DNA of 64,000 bases, taken from Geobacter sp. UBA5735 (GTDB lineage: Bacteria; Desulfobacterota; Desulfuromonadia; Geobacterales; Geobacteraceae). The DNA is taken from the NCBI GenBank assembly GCA_002419385.1, contig DIFZ01000039.1, positions 1 through 64,000 of the forward strand. The letters are read 5' to 3'. The notes under the pieces are model-generated. The model was not told the origin of the DNA. It ran no database searches and saw nothing but the letters and a program-made list of their open reading frames with translations. Below, piece after piece: positions 34,531 through 44,234 of this stretch; the stretch's first letter is position 1, and every line of letters begins with the position of its first letter. The position numbers and the translations under genes are program-made.

Positions 34531-36081
34531 ATGGAACCTGTCACGAGAAACATCAGCAAATGGCTGATCACCCTTACCGTCATGATCCCCACCTTCATGG
34601 AGATCGTCGACACCTCGGTGGCCAATGTGGCGCTGCCCCACATGCAGGGCACCCTCAATGCCGGCACGGACGAGGTGACCTGGGTGATCACCTCCTACCT
34701 GGTCAGCAACGCCATCATCCTGCCCATGACCGGGTGGCTGGCGCGCATGTTCGGCCGGAAGCGCTTCCTCATCACCTGCATCATCCTCTTCACCCTTTCC
34801 TCGCTGCTCTGCGGAGCAGCACCCAACCTGGGATCCCTGATCTTTTTCCGGGTCATCCAGGGTGCCGCCGGAGGTGCGCTGATACCGATCAGCCAGGCCA
34901 TACTCATGGAAACGTTCCCCCCGCATCAGCAGGGAATGGCCATGGCGATCTTCGGCATCGGCGCCATGTTCGGGCCGGTCGTGGGCCCGACCCTGGGCGG
35001 ATGGATCACCGACAACATGAGCTGGCGGTGGATCTTCTACATCAACATCCCGGTCGGCATCTTCGCCGTGGTCATGACGAAATACTTCATCTTCGACCCG
35101 TCCTACATGAAGCGGCAGAAGATGGCCATCGACTACTGGGGGCTCATTCTCCTGACACTGGGCATTGGCTCGCTGCAGGTGGTCCTCGACAAGGGCCAGC
35201 AGGACGACTGGTTCAGTTCGTCGTTCATCATCGCCTTCTCGATCATATCGGCCGTCTCGCTGCTCCTGTTCGTTTTGACCGAACTGCGGCACGCTCATCC
35301 AATCGTCAACCTCCGGCTCTTCAAGGACATCTCCTTTTCGTCCGGCAACTTCATCATGTTCATCGTCGGTTTCTGCCTCTACGGGTCCGTCGTGATGATA
35401 CCCCTGTTCCTCCAGACGATGATGGGGTACAACGCAACCATGGCCGGGCTGGTCATGGCGCCGGGCGGCATCGCCACCCTGGTTGCCATGCCGGTAGTCG
35501 GGCTGCTCCTCCAGCGTCTGGACGGCAGGCTGATCGTGCTGGCGGGACTTCTCACCGGGGGCTGGTCGATGTTCGTCATGCAGGGCTTCAACCTGGAAGC
35601 TTCCTACTGGATCTTCGTCTGGCCGCGCATCCTGCTGGGAGTTTCCCTGGCCATGATCTTCGTACCGCTGATCACCATCACCCTTTCAACCATACCCAAG
35701 GAAGAAATGGGCAATGCCACCGGGATCAACAACCTGCTGCGCAATATCGGCGGCAGCGTCGGCATCGCCACCTCGGCCACCCTCCTGGCCCGGGTTTCCC
35801 AGTTCTACCAGACCAGCCTGGCAGCCCACGTTCATCCCTACAGCCCCACGGTCCAGCTTCAGTGGTCGGAGCTGCAGCAGGGAGCCATGGCCAAGGGCCT
35901 CGACGCGGTCACAGCACAGCAAACGGCACTCGGCATCCTCTACGGCACCGTCCAGAAACAGGCGGGAATGCTCGCCTACAACTACATCTTCTGGGTGATC
36001 GGCATAGCCTTCCTGGTCGTCATCCCGTTCCTTCTCCTGCTGAAGAAACTGAAAACCCAGGGGACGGCAGCCCTGCACTGA
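34531..36081 (+). CDS. DHA2-family MFS drug efflux pump (EmrB-like), copy 2
   Basis: A 516-aa protein of about 14 helices, highly similar along its whole length to the first pump of the operon. Conserved stretches include ANVALPHMQG, GAAGGALIPISQAI, MSWRWIFYINIPVGI and MGNATGI-NLLRNIGGSVGI. Differences concentrate in the C-terminal third and the loops. It is the last gene of the operon, 97 nt after emrA, and converges on the glycosyltransferase cluster with a 22-nt gap. A recent or selected duplication is inferred. Confidence 0.93.
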   Translation: MEPVTRNISKWLITLTVMIPTFMEIVDTSVANVALPHMQGTLNAGTDEVTWVITSYLVSNAIILPMTGWLARMFGRKRFLITCIILFTLSSLLCGAAPNLGSLIFFRVIQGAAGGALIPISQAILMETFPPHQQGMAMAIFGIGAMFGPVVGPTLGGWITDNMSWRWIFYINIPVGIFAVVMTKYFIFDPSYMKRQKMAIDYWGLILLTLGIGSLQVVLDKGQQDDWFSSSFIIAFSIISAVSLLLFVLTELRHAHPIVNLRLFKDISFSSGNFIMFIVGFCLYGSVVMIPLFLQTMMGYNATMAGLVMAPGGIATLVAMPVVGLLLQRLDGRLIVLAGLLTGGWSMFVMQGFNLEASYWIFVWPRILLGVSLAMIFVPLITITLSTIPKEEMGNATGINNLLRNIGGSVGIATSATLLARVSQFYQTSLAAHVHPYSPTVQLQWSELQQGAMAKGLDAVTAQQTALGILYGTVQKQAGMLAYNYIFWVIGIAFLVVIPFLLLLKKLKTQGTAALH

Positions 36082-36103
36082 AGCTGACTCTGCTGCGTCA
36101 GAT

Positions 36104-37279
36104 TCAGCCTGCCAACCCCCTGCACAAGGCATCCAGGCAACCTCCTCTCGCCTCCCAGGAATGTTCCCTGACTGCCTTTTCCCGACTCTGCCGCGCCAGT
36201 TCCTTTCTCTTCTCATGGTTGGCGAGCAGGGCCTCGAGGCGGTCGGCAAAGTCCCCGGCATCGCCGAAGCGCGCATAGACTCCCGTCTCGCCCAGGATCT
36301 CCCTGTTGACCGGCGTATCGAACGCAACGACCGGCAGACCGCACGCCATGTAGTTGAAGAGCTTTCCATTGGCCTCAGTGAGGGAGACTTTCGGCGCCAG
36401 GGCCACATCACCCGCGGACAGGAGAGCGGCAGCGTCAGCATAGTCGATGCGGCCGGTGAAGGTCATCCGGCCGGCGAGGCCCCGTGCCACTGCCATGCGT
36501 CGGTAGCCTTCCTCAGGAAAGCCCATGATCAGAAAATGGAGCTTCGTGCCGCGTTCCCCGAGCATTCCGGCTGCCTCCAGAAGGATGTCCATCCCCTGGT
36601 ATGCGTTCATGACCCCCAGGAAAACCGCAACCGGCACATCAGGCGGGATGCCCAGCCGTCTCCGCGCATCTGCGCCGGAACGGGGCGAAAAATCGTCCGT
36701 GTCCACCCCGTCCATGAGCACCCGCACCTTGTCTCCGGCCATCTGCCATCGGTCGCGAAGATCATGCGCTCCCGGGCCGGAACTGGTGACAATGAGGTCA
36801 GCACCCCGGTTGACGAAGCCTTCGATCCCCTGGAAGAGGCGATAGAGCAGGGATCCCTCGCGGACGAAACCGTGATCGACGATTTCCCCGGTAAGGCTCC
36901 CCTGGCAGTCGAAAAGGAGCGGAACCCCCAGCAGGCGCTTGAGGAACACGCCGAGAAAGGCCCCCTCGTGGAGATGGGCGTGGATGATGTCCGGGTGGAA
37001 CGTACGGGCGACAACCAGTGATTTGAACAACAACAGGATATCCAGGTAGGGCTTGTGCCAGGAAGGCCCGGCCGTGAGTTTGCGGTACCACGGTACGGGG
37101 GGTATGCGAACGGTGGGAACCCCCGGCAGGTCCCTTCCCAGGTGATAGGTGACGATCCGCACGTCATGGCCGCGACGGAGCAGTGCGCGGGCTTCTTCGT
37201 AGATGCGCACGTGGCAGCCCCGGTCAGCGAAGTAGGGAGTCGGCGCCAGCATCAGAATCCGCAAGGGCTCGTTACGCAA
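36104..37279 (-). CDS. Glycosyltransferase family 4 (GT-B fold)
   Basis: About 391 aa. The N-terminal glycine-poor acceptor domain begins LRILMLAPTPYFADRGCHVRIYEEARALLRRGHDV. The C-terminal nucleotide-sugar domain has FLGVMNAYQG, the motif SLTEANGKLFNYMACGLPVVAFD and a terminal helix. The start is uncertain. A TTG at 37279 overlaps the preceding gene's stop by 8 nt and matches family starts (RNEPLRIL...). The frame is open to an ATG at 37342, and another ATG is at 37252. Probably envelope polysaccharide or glycolipid synthesis. Confidence 0.8.
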   Translation of the reverse strand: MRNEPLRILMLAPTPYFADRGCHVRIYEEARALLRRGHDVRIVTYHLGRDLPGVPTVRIPPVPWYRKLTAGPSWHKPYLDILLLFKSLVVARTFHPDIIHAHLHEGAFLGVFLKRLLGVPLLFDCQGSLTGEIVDHGFVREGSLLYRLFQGIEGFVNRGADLIVTSSGPGAHDLRDRWQMAGDKVRVLMDGVDTDDFSPRSGADARRRLGIPPDVPVAVFLGVMNAYQGMDILLEAAGMLGERGTKLHFLIMGFPEEGYRRMAVARGLAGRMTFTGRIDYADAAALLSAGDVALAPKVSLTEANGKLFNYMACGLPVVAFDTPVNREILGETGVYARFGDAGDFADRLEALLANHEKRKELARQSREKAVREHSWEARGGCLDALCRGLAG

Positions 37280-38255
37280 GGTTGATTTTTTCCCTGACCG
37301 TGTAGATCGGTTTGCCCTGGGCCTCATAGTAGGTCCGGGCAATCAGCTCCCCGATAAGACCGAGGACAATGAACTGGACCCCGATGAAAAGGAGCAGCAC
37401 GGTGAGCAGCAGGAGCGGGTTGCGGTTCATGCTCATGCCCAGGAACAGCTTCATGTAGAGCGTAGCGCCGCCGGACAGCACCGATGCCAGCAGGGTATAG
37501 ACGCCGAAACGGCCGAACAGCTGGATGGGGCGGGTGGAATAGTTGAGCAGGAATTTAACCGTCAACAGATCGAGGATGACCCGCATGGTGCGTGAAATGC
37601 CGTATTTGCTGGTACCGCGGAGACGGGGGCGGTGCCCGACCGGAATTTCGGTCACCCGGGCGCCGAGCTGTGACACCAGCGCCGGGACGAAGCGGTGCAT
37701 TTCGCCGTACAGGTTGATCCCGTCGAGCAGTTCCCTGCGGTATGCCTTGAGGGTACAACCGTAGTCATGCAGCCTGATACCGGTCATGCCGGAGATGAAG
37801 CGGTTGGCCAGGATGGACGGCAGGGTGCGGTTGAGAAAGGAGTCCTTCCGGTCACGGCGCCAGCCGGACACCACGTCGAAACCCTCTCCGATCCTTGCCA
37901 GAAGCCGCGGTATGTCAGCCGGGTCGTTCTGCAGGTCGCCGTCCATGGGGATGACCACCTGGCCCGCGGCAGCGTCGAAACCCGCGGCCATGGCGGCAGT
38001 CTGGCCGAAATTGCGCCGGAAACGGATCACCTTGACCCGCCGGTCCAAAGCGGCGATTTCCTTGAGAACCCGGTAAGAACCGTCCGTAGAGCCGTCATCT
38101 ACCAAGATGAGCTCATAGTCCGTTCCTCCCGCGGCAAGGGCCTCACCTATCTCCCGGTGCAGGTCACGGATGTTCTCCTCTTCATTGTAAATGGGTACTA
38201 CTATGCTGAGTTCCAACTCATTACCTCGCAATTCTTTAAATGGATCCGTCCGCAC
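37272..38255 (-). CDS. Membrane-associated glycosyltransferase family 2 (polyprenyl-phosphate sugar transferase type)
   Basis: A 327-aa GT-A enzyme. The catalytic domain has LSIVVPIYNEEENI, VDDGSTDGSY, MDGDLQNDP and the RNFGQTAAMAAGFDAA motif seen in DPM1/GtrB/ArnC-type transferases. Two C-terminal membrane helices (about 235-260 and 270-300) anchor it. Such enzymes transfer a sugar from a nucleotide donor to a polyprenyl phosphate. It overlaps the next GT gene slightly and follows another GT2 gene. Confidence 0.9.
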   Translation of the reverse strand: MRTDPFKELRGNELELSIVVPIYNEEENIRDLHREIGEALAAGGTDYELILVDDGSTDGSYRVLKEIAALDRRVKVIRFRRNFGQTAAMAAGFDAAAGQVVIPMDGDLQNDPADIPRLLARIGEGFDVVSGWRRDRKDSFLNRTLPSILANRFISGMTGIRLHDYGCTLKAYRRELLDGINLYGEMHRFVPALVSQLGARVTEIPVGHRPRLRGTSKYGISRTMRVILDLLTVKFLLNYSTRPIQLFGRFGVYTLLASVLSGGATLYMKLFLGMSMNRNPLLLLTVLLLFIGVQFIVLGLIGELIARTYYEAQGKPIYTVREKINLA

Positions 38256-38265
38256 GAACCGTCAT

Positions 38266-39234
38266 CTACCATTGTTGCCCACTCCCGAACTCCTTGACCC
38301 TTCTCACCGTAACCTCACCCTGCGGCAGCGCTCGTTGCCGGCCGGCATACCTGGCAAATCCCCAGATGAGGCCCGCGCCGTAAGACAGATGAAGCAGGGC
38401 AAAGACGAGGGGGAGGAGCAACGCCGGGAGCGGGTCTTTCTTCTCGGTTCCGGCATGAACGGCTCCTGCCGCGCACATGACTAGGTAACACAAAAGCGGA
38501 ACGGAGTAAACAGTCCCCTGGACAAAGGGAAGAGAGAGCACGTAAAGGAGAAAAAGGGCGGGCACATAGGGCGCCGGCCCGCTCCCGCCGCCCAGCAGGA
38601 TCTGCTGGGCCCTGCCCCTGCCATAACCGAACAGCTGGCGGACGAACGCACGGACCGAGACCCGTTGGCTGCGGAAGACCGCCAGGTGGGGATCATGCAG
38701 CAACCTCGATCCATGGCGTCTGAGCCGTTCCAGGAATTCGTTTTCCTCGTTGGGGTACAGGCGTTCGTCGAAACCGCGATGTTCCCGAAAGACCCGTGCG
38801 GAAATGGCCAGGTTGCACAGGATCAGCTCATGGTCACCCGTTTCGCGGAGCTCGCCGCTCTTCCGGTAACGGTTGCGTACACCGCCCCCGCCGCAGGGAG
38901 ACGCCAGCGCCATGCCGAACGACCGCTGCAGAACCGAGTCACTGGCCGGGGTCAGGGACGGTCCGCCAACCGCCGCCAGGGCTTCCGCGGTGAAATGAGC
39001 TGCGATCGCTTCAAGCGCCGCCGGATCAGCCAGAGAATCATCGTCGAGGAAATAAAGGATGTCCCCGGCCGCCTGGCCGGCGGCGGCATTGCGCTGGCGG
39101 CTGGGGCAGGAGCCCTCGGCCACCAGCACCTCGAAAGAACCCGCCGGATAGTCGAGCCGCCGCAAGCCGTCCAGCGCCCGCACGGCGCCTCCCGGCTTCA
39201 CCGGTATGATGATCGATAGTTTCGGATATTCCAT
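38266..39234 (-). CDS. Glycosyltransferase family 2 with C-terminal membrane segments
   Basis: About 322 aa. The GT-A fold starts MEYPKLSIIIPVKPGGAV, with DDDS-type metal motif in YFLDDDSLADPAAL and the ENEFLERLRRHG segment. Hydrophobic helices occupy the C-terminal third. The frame opens at 39285 with a hydrophobic, low-quality extension; ATG at 39234 has GGAAG 5 nt upstream and matches family starts, while 39243 is an alternative. It is the promoter-proximal gene of the three-gene GT cluster and lies downstream of a terminator. Confidence 0.85.
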   Translation of the reverse strand: MEYPKLSIIIPVKPGGAVRALDGLRRLDYPAGSFEVLVAEGSCPSRQRNAAAGQAAGDILYFLDDDSLADPAALEAIAAHFTAEALAAVGGPSLTPASDSVLQRSFGMALASPCGGGGVRNRYRKSGELRETGDHELILCNLAISARVFREHRGFDERLYPNEENEFLERLRRHGSRLLHDPHLAVFRSQRVSVRAFVRQLFGYGRGRAQQILLGGGSGPAPYVPALFLLYVLSLPFVQGTVYSVPLLCYLVMCAAGAVHAGTEKKDPLPALLLPLVFALLHLSYGAGLIWGFARYAGRQRALPQGEVTVRRVKEFGSGQQW

Positions 39235-39271
39235 GGCTTCCATCGTCATAAAGAGAAACAGTGTCAAGAAC

Positions 39272-39298
39272 AAAAAGACCGGCACGTCCCGGTCTTTT
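39272..39298 (-). terminator. Rho-independent terminator after ccsB
   Basis: On the minus strand AAAAGACCGG and CCGGTCTTTTT pair across a 6-nt loop. The flanking A/T runs allow function in both directions. It separates resB-ccsB from the glycosyltransferase genes. Confidence 0.8.
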
Positions 39299-39331
39299 CC
39301 ATGTACGACAACCCGGGCAAACCTGCGGTCC

Positions 39332-40183
39332 CTACCCTCCGCCGTAGCTGTGCAGCCCGGAAAGAAGCAGATTGACCCCGAGATAGCAGAAAACGGTCGC
39401 AGCGAATCCCGCGATGGAAAGGATCGCCGAGCGCTTTCCCACCCAACCGCGGGTTATCCTGGCGTGGAGAAAGGCTGCATAGATGAACCAGACAATGAGC
39501 GACCAGGTTTCTTTCGGGTCCCAGCTCCAGTAGGTCCCCCAGGCGTAGTCGGCCCAGACGGCACCCGTGATGATGCCGATCGTGAGGAGCGGGAACCCGA
39601 CCATGATAGCGCGGTAGTTCAGTTCGTCCAGCACGTTCGCTGCGGGGAAGAGCGAAAAGACACCGCCGGACCGGACAGTGCCGTTGGCGCGCTCGTGGCG
39701 GGCCTTGAACAGGTACATGACTGAAACGCCGCATGCTGCCGCAAAGGCCGCATAGCCCAGGAAACAGGTTATCACATGGTACAGGAGCCAGTCGCTCTGC
39801 AAGGCCGGCACGAGCGGCGCTATGCCGCTGTCGAGACTGAGCTGCGCCCAGGCGGAGGCCAGGAGGGCAAGCGGGACCACAAACGCCCCCACGGCCCGGA
39901 ACCGGTACTTCGCATCGATCAGCAGGTAGATCAGGATGATGGCCCAGGAAAAAAACACGACCGATTCATAGAGGTTCGACAGTGGGGCATGGCCATGGCC
40001 CATGTCGTAGGACTCTTTCCAGCGGAGCCCGAGGGCGGCTGTCTGGACGATGAAGCCGAACAGGGCGGCGAGGGTTCCACTCAGCCCCACGCCCCTGCTC
40101 CTGACAGCCAGGTAGACGAAAAACATGACTGTCGAAGCCAGATAGGTCAGTGTTGCGATAGTGAAAAGCAGAGAACTGGACAT
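39332..40183 (-). CDS. ccsB: Cytochrome c biogenesis protein CcsB/CcsA (ResC type)
   Basis: A 283-aa polytopic protein of the system II cytochrome c maturation pathway, which exports and ligates haem to apocytochromes at the periplasmic face. The tryptophan-rich haem-handling motif WGTYWSWDPKETWSL and the HHxH-type histidines in the helices are visible. The frame is open to 40426, but that extension lies inside resB. The ATG at 40183 has GGAG 9 nt upstream; the ATG at 40198, 2 nt after the resB stop, lacks one. Confidence 0.9.
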   Translation of the reverse strand: MSSSLLFTIATLTYLASTVMFFVYLAVRSRGVGLSGTLAALFGFIVQTAALGLRWKESYDMGHGHAPLSNLYESVVFFSWAIILIYLLIDAKYRFRAVGAFVVPLALLASAWAQLSLDSGIAPLVPALQSDWLLYHVITCFLGYAAFAAACGVSVMYLFKARHERANGTVRSGGVFSLFPAANVLDELNYRAIMVGFPLLTIGIITGAVWADYAWGTYWSWDPKETWSLIVWFIYAAFLHARITRGWVGKRSAILSIAGFAATVFCYLGVNLLLSGLHSYGGG

Positions 40184-40200
40184 CCGTATGCTCTCCATGG

Positions 40201-41577
40201 CTACATTTTTTGCAGCTTGTCCGCCAAATCCTCGAAGAAACCCTTGAACGCAGCATGGCTCCTGCGGGCACTGCCCGCCAGCACGATACGACCGCCAGCG
40301 ATGCGTATCCAGATTCTCCGATGGGACTGGAAAAAGGCCGTGAACAGACCGCCAACCAACAGCAGACAACCCAGCCAGACGACCCGTACCCCCGGATCCC
40401 TCACCACTTTCAGGCCGGTAATCCACGTTTCGTCAATACTGTCACAGGTGAATACCAGTCCCCCCCCCCTCCGGACATCGAATTCCGGGTACCGCTGAAG
40501 AAGCAGAACGGTTTGCGGTTCACCGGCTGCGGGAATGAATTCCGCGAGCATCGCCGGCCCCGCAGCATGGGGAACACTGGGCCGCACTTCAGGGACATAG
40601 TCGATCGGCCTGAAAGAACCGCCGCCCGGCAGCGAAACCGTTTCACCCTGTCGGGCGGTTATCCGGGCAGTGGAACCGGTGGAACGGTCCCTGACGGTGA
40701 CATGAAAGGCAGGCGGGCCGGCCGGCCGGTAGCCGCTCTGATAAAAGGTCGTGCCACGAAAAGTGAGCGGACGGTTCACAATGACCGCCTGCCTGTCCAC
40801 AATGGTCCGCCCCTTATCGGTCACGCTGAGTACGCTCTTGTACTCCCTGGGGACTCCGGTCTCGTAATAGCTGACCGCAAAGGAATCGCAGCGAAGCGTG
40901 TAACCAAGGTCTATCGTCGTGCCCTTGGCAGTCACGATCCGGGTGACGCTCCCGCCCTCCGGTATCTCCACAGAGGTCTCGTAACCGAACAGCGACCCGA
41001 TAATCACCCCGATGAAGATGACGATGATGCTGGCGTGGAGTACATAGACACCGATCCTGCCGCACCTGCCCTTCTGGGCAAACAGATGGATCTCCCTGCC
41101 ACAACGGTTTACCGTGGGGGTGGCAAACTCCTGCCGCAGCAGTGAGGAGGCCTTCTGCTCGATGTCGGCAGCATCATCAGGAACTTCCAGCAACGTGGAT
41201 AAGGGAAGCGATCTTTCCAGGGCTTCGTCGAGGACCATCGGCGGCTGTGTGATGCTTTTCCAATCGTGGGGAAGCCTGCGCAGAGAACATGCGATCAGGT
41301 TCATGCACAGCATGCAAAGCAGCGCTATGAACCACCAGGAATGGTACATGTCAAAGAAGCCCAGCCTGTCGTAGAACTGATACGTGGACATGCTGATTGT
41401 CCGCAGGTAGTTCTCGAGAGCCGCAGTTCCTTCCTGGGGAATGACCGTCCCGATTATGGATACTGTTGCCAGGCCGATCAGGAGAGCGATGGTCAGCTGC
41501 AGGGAGGAGAAGACCCTCCAGATGGAATCCGCGAAACCGTTGGCATCTGTTTTCAAGAATGCTCTCCCGGCACTCAC
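40201..41577 (-). CDS. resB: Cytochrome c biogenesis protein ResB
   Basis: A 458-aa membrane protein of system II cytochrome c maturation. Three N-terminal helices include SSLQLTIALLIGLATVSIIGTVIPQ and WWFIALLCMLCMNLIAC. A large periplasmic beta-rich domain (about 200-410) precedes one C-terminal helix. It works as a complex with CcsB, whose gene follows immediately. Such a pair fits the many c-type cytochromes of Geobacter-type bacteria. Confidence 0.93.
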   Translation of the reverse strand: MSAGRAFLKTDANGFADSIWRVFSSLQLTIALLIGLATVSIIGTVIPQEGTAALENYLRTISMSTYQFYDRLGFFDMYHSWWFIALLCMLCMNLIACSLRRLPHDWKSITQPPMVLDEALERSLPLSTLLEVPDDAADIEQKASSLLRQEFATPTVNRCGREIHLFAQKGRCGRIGVYVLHASIIVIFIGVIIGSLFGYETSVEIPEGGSVTRIVTAKGTTIDLGYTLRCDSFAVSYYETGVPREYKSVLSVTDKGRTIVDRQAVIVNRPLTFRGTTFYQSGYRPAGPPAFHVTVRDRSTGSTARITARQGETVSLPGGGSFRPIDYVPEVRPSVPHAAGPAMLAEFIPAAGEPQTVLLLQRYPEFDVRRGGGLVFTCDSIDETWITGLKVVRDPGVRVVWLGCLLLVGGLFTAFFQSHRRIWIRIAGGRIVLAGSARRSHAAFKGFFEDLADKLQKM

Positions 41578-42000
41578 CGGTCGCCAACCGGAGATGCACG
41601 CTGACAGGCAATCGGCTGCCGGTCATGAAGAAAAAAGGATAACAGCAGTCAACCCGTTACCCTTTTCGGACCGCCTTGACAAATGTTCATGGAACCGGAG
41701 CGGCGTGACGTTGGCCCACGGCTTTTCAATCCCGTCCAGCGTGCCACGAAGCAACAAGAGTCCTTCCGGTTCACGGGTTCACATTTTCATATACCGGTCT
41801 GTTCCTGTCAAGAACAAACGCGGCAAACCTTCTCCCCTCTTCGGCCCTGTCTGCTTTTTACCTTGAAAAAAAAGGCGCCCGGTGCTAAAAGTGCAAAGGT
41901 TTTATGGCTTTTTTGCTCCGCATCGAACGGTCCCCCGGTCAGGGCACGCGCGGAGCATGGATTTTGTTGACCACTACACGGCCGGATTCCGGAGGGAACC
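41578..42000. other. Divergent intergenic region between resB and the chemoreceptor gene
   Basis: A gap of 423 nt with no credible ORF. The only elements seen are the candidate promoter at 41863-41891 and an A-rich tract near 41865. No riboswitch or repeat-family copy was recognised. Confidence 0.6.
41863..41891 (+). promoter_or_regulatory. Possible promoter of the chemoreceptor gene
   Basis: TTGAAA, a 17-nt spacer and TAAAAG lie about 110 nt upstream of the ATG. No clear flagellar sigma-28 element was seen. Confidence 0.45.
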
Positions 42001-44184
42001 ATGGGCATTGCCGACATGGCGGGGCTGTTTCATTCCATGCGCCTCAAAATGAAGATGCTGATTCTGATGGCAGTCGCGCTGATCGGTTTTCTGTTCATCG
42101 TCATTACCGCGCTCCAGGTCGTCAACCGTGTCAAGGTCGACGGGACAGGCTATCGCAGAATCGCTTCGGCCCAGAATTCACTGGACAAGGCAGTCACGCT
42201 CCAGTCGATGATGTACCGGCTCCGTGCAGTGGAACTGAGTCTTGCCGGCGGTACGGGCCAGGCTGCCCTCGAAGATGATTACAACGAGTCAGCTTCCCTC
42301 ACGGGGCAGATCCAGGCAGAGATTGCCGCCCTACAGGACGGGCAACTGCAGCCGCAGGCAGTCGAAAAATACCGGACAGCCTTCAAGACATGGCCGGATC
42401 TTTTCACGACGCTCCGGAACGGTATCCTGCCGGCAGTCCGCCAGGGTGACCGCGCACAGGCACGGGATCTGTCAGACACCGTTCAGAGCCGCCGCTACCG
42501 GGATATCACGACAGGGCTCTCAGGCATCATTGACGGACTCAGGAGCGACATCTCCGCCATCAAGGCCCAGGAGGCGGCCTACGCACGCAAAACCGCTGCC
42601 ATGGGTTTCATGCTCGGCGGGTGCATTCTGGTTCTCGTGTGCATCTTCGCCTGGATAGTGATCAACTCTTTTGTCACCTCTGTAAGGAAAGAAGCGACGT
42701 TCGCCCGTTCGCTCATTACGGGGGGAGATCTGTCGCTCCGCCTTTCACCCGACAGCAAGGACGAAATCGGCGAACTTGGCGAATCGCTGAACGGGTTTGT
42801 GGACATGCTGAGCGAAATGGTGACCAAGGTGGATGCGTCGTCAATGGAACTGGCAAAGATTTCCCATACCCTGTCCGAAGCATCGAAACAGGTTTTCAGG
42901 GGGGCTGAACAGACCAATGCACGGGTTGGAGAAACCTCGTCGGCGATCATAGAGATCAACGCATCCATCCGGGAAGTTTCACAGGGCATCGACAGCCTGT
43001 CCCTTTCCGCATCCGAGAACTCCTCGTCGGTGCTCGAGATGGCGGCAAGTATCGAAGAGGTTGCCCTCAACGTGGAAAACCTCGCCCAGTCGGTCGACGA
43101 CGTGAGTTCCTCGATCATCCAGATGGCCGCCGCAATCAAACACATAAGCGACAGCGTCAACGGCCTCATCGATTCCTCCACGGTCACGGCTTCATCGGTC
43201 ATCCAGATGGACAGCTCCATTCGCCAGGTGGAGAAAAACGCACTGGACACGGCCGCTATTTCAGAGCAGGTGCGGAAAGATGCCGAAACCGGCAAGGCCT
43301 CGGTCGAAGCGACCATAACCGGAATGCAGGAAATCAAGAGATCATCCCACATAACCCATGAAGTCATTGAAACGCTGTCGCAAAAAGCAGGCGACATCGG
43401 CACGATCCTCTCGGTGATCAACGATGTCGCGGAGCAGACCAACCTGCTGGCGCTGAACGCGGCCATCATAGCCGCACAGGCCGGGGAGCAGGGCAAAGGT
43501 TTCGCGGTGGTGGCCGACGAAATCAAGGAACTTGCCGACCGGACCAGCAGTTCGACCAGGGAGATCGAAGAACTCATCAAGGGCGTCCAGGAAGAGACCG
43601 GACGGGCAGTCGACGCCATCGAAGCCGCGGAAAAGAGGATTGCCGACGGCGAACTCCTGTCGCAGAAATCCGGGGTCGCCCTGGAAAAGATCGTCGCCGG
43701 GGTCGAGAAGGCTTCCGTGCAGGTGAGCGAAATCGCCTGCGCAGCCGCGGAACAGGCACGGGGAAGCCAGATGATCCGTGAGGCGATGGAACAGGTCACG
43801 GACATGATCATGCAGATTGCCAATGCGACCCACCAGCAGAGCAAAGGAAGCGACCTCATCATGACCGCGGTCGAAAGAATGAAGATACTGACCTCACAGG
43901 TCCGTTCATCCATCAGGGAACAGAGCAAGGTCGGCAATCTGATCGCGGCATCCACCGAAAACATAACCACGATGATACGACAGATCAAACGTGCCTGCGA
44001 CGAGCAGACGCGCGGCAGCGAACAGATCGTCACGGCTGTCGACGACATACAGAAATCGACCCACGACCATCTCCAGGCCGCGGGGACCATGGACCGGGCC
44101 GTGGGCGGTCTCTCCCGCCAGGTGGAGGTGCTGAAGAAGGAAATCAGCGGCTTCACGTTGCGGGAAGACCGGCGCGAGCCTTAA
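42001..44184 (+). CDS. Methyl-accepting chemotaxis protein
   Basis: A 727-aa transmembrane chemoreceptor. Helix TM1 (about 14-37), a periplasmic four-helix-type sensor (about 38-197), TM2 (about 200-222), a HAMP domain (about 222-275) and a long cytoplasmic signalling coiled coil follow. The hairpin tip reads [20 protein letters not shown] and continues [18 protein letters not shown], close to the standard tip but with A-A-Q in place of the usual E-A-A-R. No CheW/CheA genes are adjacent. The ligand is unknown. Confidence 0.93.
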   Translation: MGIADMAGLFHSMRLKMKMLILMAVALIGFLFIVITALQVVNRVKVDGTGYRRIASAQNSLDKAVTLQSMMYRLRAVELSLAGGTGQAALEDDYNESASLTGQIQAEIAALQDGQLQPQAVEKYRTAFKTWPDLFTTLRNGILPAVRQGDRAQARDLSDTVQSRRYRDITTGLSGIIDGLRSDISAIKAQEAAYARKTAAMGFMLGGCILVLVCIFAWIVINSFVTSVRKEATFARSLITGGDLSLRLSPDSKDEIGELGESLNGFVDMLSEMVTKVDASSMELAKISHTLSEASKQVFRGAEQTNARVGETSSAIIEINASIREVSQGIDSLSLSASENSSSVLEMAASIEEVALNVENLAQSVDDVSSSIIQMAAAIKHISDSVNGLIDSSTVTASSVIQMDSSIRQVEKNALDTAAISEQVRKDAETGKASVEATITGMQEIKRSSHITHEVIETLSQKAGDIGTILSVINDVAEQTNLLALNAAIIAAQAGEQGKGFAVVADEIKELADRTSSSTREIEELIKGVQEETGRAVDAIEAAEKRIADGELLSQKSGVALEKIVAGVEKASVQVSEIACAAAEQARGSQMIREAMEQVTDMIMQIANATHQQSKGSDLIMTAVERMKILTSQVRSSIREQSKVGNLIAASTENITTMIRQIKRACDEQTRGSEQIVTAVDDIQKSTHDHLQAAGTMDRAVGGLSRQVEVLKKEISGFTLREDRREP

Positions 44185-44234
44185 AATCACCAAGAGCGGC
44201 AACCGGGACGGCAGCCGCCGGAAGCGGACACCAT

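Noticed and set aside
30418..36278. Long out-of-frame plus-strand ORFs (515 and 572 codons) over the two MFS pump genes
   Set aside because: They are His/Arg/Gly/Pro-rich shadows in another frame of the two well-supported pump genes, without motifs or starts of their own.
41578..42000. Possible c-di-GMP (GEMM) riboswitch before the chemoreceptor gene
   Set aside because: A GGCAAACC-like segment at about 41822 lacks the rest of the conserved GEMM core and the tetraloop-receptor pattern, so it is not supported.
42579..44156. A 525-codon open frame on the minus strand opposite the chemoreceptor gene
   Set aside because: It is exactly antisense to an intact methyl-accepting chemotaxis protein, is Ser/Thr/Ile-rich with no recognisable domain and no ribosome-binding site. 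Long antisense frames are expected in high-GC coding sequence.
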